Assembly: GCA_027306655.1 (NCBI GenBank) | Contig: DAHUZL010000213.1 | Location: 1 to 40,706, forward strand | Origin: Candidatus Dormiibacterota bacterium | GTDB lineage: Bacteria > Chloroflexota > Dormibacteria > Aeolococcales > Bog-877 | Direction of reading: 5' to 3' | Length of the DNA stretch: 40,706 bases | Shown here: positions 39,790 to 40,706 of the stretch, piece by piece | Numbering within the stretch: the stretch's first letter is position 1 | Layout: each line of letters opens with the position of its first letter | Notes under the pieces: model-generated | The model's database searches: none | What the model was told of the DNA's origin: nothing | Seen by the model: the letters and a program-made list of their open reading frames with translations, nothing else | Made by a program: the position numbers and the translations under genes

Positions 39790-40706
39790 TCAGCCGCCCG
39801 GGTCACCGCCCCGGGGGCCGCGATGACCGGCCTCGCCGCCGACGGGGACCCCCTCCCCGCGCGCCAGACACAGGAGCAAGGCCTGCAGGCAGGCCACGTC
39901 GGCGGCGGCACCGTCGGCATCGGAACGGGGCGGCTTTCCGCCCCGCACGGAGGTCGCGAACGCCGCCAGCTGGCGGACGAAGCCGCTGTCGTGTCCGTCA
40001 CTCAGGTCTGCCCCGGTCCGCAGCTCCCCCGAGGCGCGCGCGATCCGAAGCCGGCTGCGCGCCTCCAGCAGGTACGGCGCGGCGACGTCGAGGTGCAGCC
40101 GGGAGTCGGGGGCGAACACCGCCACCTCCTCGACGTACTCGGGATGCACCGGCAACCAGTTCCACGACAGCAGGAGACGGCACGTGGGAGCGATGGAGGC
40201 GGTCGCGAGGAGGCAGGACGGCTCCGAGCCGCCTGCGGCCGGCCACCGCTCGGCGTGGTCGAAGACGGCGGGCAGGGTCAGTCCGAGCGCGCGCAGGAGC
40301 GACACCTGGTGGACCACCGACCCGAGCAGGACGCTGCGATACAGGTGGGCAAGCGTCGAGGGGACGTCGCCCAGCGCCTCGCGCACCCCGGCGGTCTCCT
40401 CCGCCTCCGCGGCCTCGAGGGCGGCGGGGTCCGCGTCCGTGTACGGGCGGATGCGGAGGTGCCCAATCTGGTGGCGGTCCTCGGGATGGAGGACCGTGAC
40501 CCTCACCAATCGAGGATTGCGCAGGCTGGCCAGCTCCTGGGCGGCGCGCTCCACCATCGGGTCGTACATCTTCATGTAGCCGACCTGGAGGATGAGGCCC
40601 GCCCGACGGGCGAGCTGGGCCGCCTCGGTCGCCTCCCGTGCGGTGAGGCTGAACGGCTTCTCAGCCAGAACGTGGCGCCCGGCCGCGAGGGCCAGGCGGG
40701 TGAGGG
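39790..40706 (-). CDS. Gfo/Idh/MocA-family oxidoreductase, N-terminus cut by window edge
   Basis: NAD(P)-dependent sugar/cyclitol oxidoreductase; the reading frame is open to the window end, beyond the ORF-track start at 40575. The upstream part encodes 'ALAAGRHVLAEKPFSLTARE' and 'AGLILQVGYMKMYDP', the conserved EKP lysine motif and the following strand of the family. The C-terminal part has the alpha/beta substrate domain ('HQVSLLRALGLTLPAVFDHA' containing the catalytic-type His) and 'DSGFVRQLAAFATSVRGGKP'. The N-terminal Rossmann GxGxxG lies outside the window. Substrate (inositol, glucose or a similar polyol) is not determinable. Confidence 0.82.
   Translation of the reverse strand, partial: LTRLALAAGRHVLAEKPFSLTAREATEAAQLARRAGLILQVGYMKMYDPMVERAAQELASLRNPRLVRVTVLHPEDRHQIGHLRIRPYTDADPAALEAAEAEETAGVREALGDVPSTLAHLYRSVLLGSVVHQVSLLRALGLTLPAVFDHAERWPAAGGSEPSCLLATASIAPTCRLLLSWNWLPVHPEYVEEVAVFAPDSRLHLDVAAPYLLEARSRLRIARASGELRTGADLSDGHDSGFVRQLAAFATSVRGGKPPRSDADGAAADVACLQALLLCLARGEGVPVGGEAGHRGPRGGDPGG

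Noticed and set aside
1-40706. CRISPR array, tRNA, rRNA
   Set aside because: No regularly spaced repeats, no tRNA cloverleaf pattern and no rRNA sequence were noticed on reading; a tRNAscan/Infernal run would settle small RNAs.

Overview
The window is very GC-rich bacterial DNA with tightly packed genes, many GTG starts and repeated ATGA/GTGA start-stop overlaps. Several genes have a TANNNT -10 hexamer ending 6-8 nt before the start codon and no Shine-Dalgarno, which suggests leaderless mRNAs. A Ddn-like F420-type protein, a TIGR03085-type protein, an actinobacterial-type SerC and a full-length Lhr point to Actinobacteriota or a neighbour such as Ca. Dormibacterota or Chloroflexota. The phylum cannot be fixed from sequence alone.

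Layout. 1-8130 is mostly housekeeping: a partial unknown gene, serC divergent from a class-I aminotransferase, a membrane-Kelch protein, a SHOCT protein, a TIGR03085 protein, a threonine dehydratase-like enzyme and an aldehyde dehydrogenase. A 771-nt stretch without a believable gene follows. 8902-24419 is an oxalate/formyl-CoA region: an OxlT-type transporter (+), an IS200/IS605 insertion with a decayed tnpA and an intact-looking tnpB plus omega-RNA, a sucCD-like CoA ligase pair (+), and a convergent six-gene minus-strand operon. In transcription order that operon is a ThDP oxalyl-CoA decarboxylase/2-hydroxyacyl-CoA lyase homologue, formyl-CoA:oxalate CoA-transferase, an NDP-forming acyl-CoA synthetase, a selenocysteine formate dehydrogenase catalytic subunit, a NuoE-NuoF fusion, and a separate Fe-S subunit. 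glcDEF (glycolate oxidase, minus strand) lies just upstream. 28900-32075 holds an ATL protein, a small HAD protein, an amidase, a VOC protein and a methyltransferase (+). 32003-38420 holds an S9 peptidase and Lhr (-). The rest is vapB, a frameshifted vapC, a Ddn-like protein and the C-terminal part of a Gfo/Idh/MocA oxidoreductase.

How it works together (inference). Oxalate enters through the OxlT-like carrier, is charged with CoA by Frc, is decarboxylated to formyl-CoA by the ThDP enzyme, and formate is oxidised to CO2 with NAD+ by the formate dehydrogenase. The NDP-forming acyl-CoA synthetase inside the operon and the sucCD-like pair beside it could prime the CoA cycle or recover ATP from formyl-CoA. 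GlcDEF would feed or drain the connected C2 pool (glycolate/glyoxylate).

The most notable features are these. The formate dehydrogenase has an in-frame UGA at the catalytic position followed by a SECIS-like hairpin, so ORF finders cut it in two. The [4Fe-4S] domain that normally sits at the N-terminus of the molybdenum subunit is instead at the C-terminus of a separate protein encoded two genes downstream. The ThDP enzyme does not carry canonical Oxc motifs although its partner Frc looks textbook.
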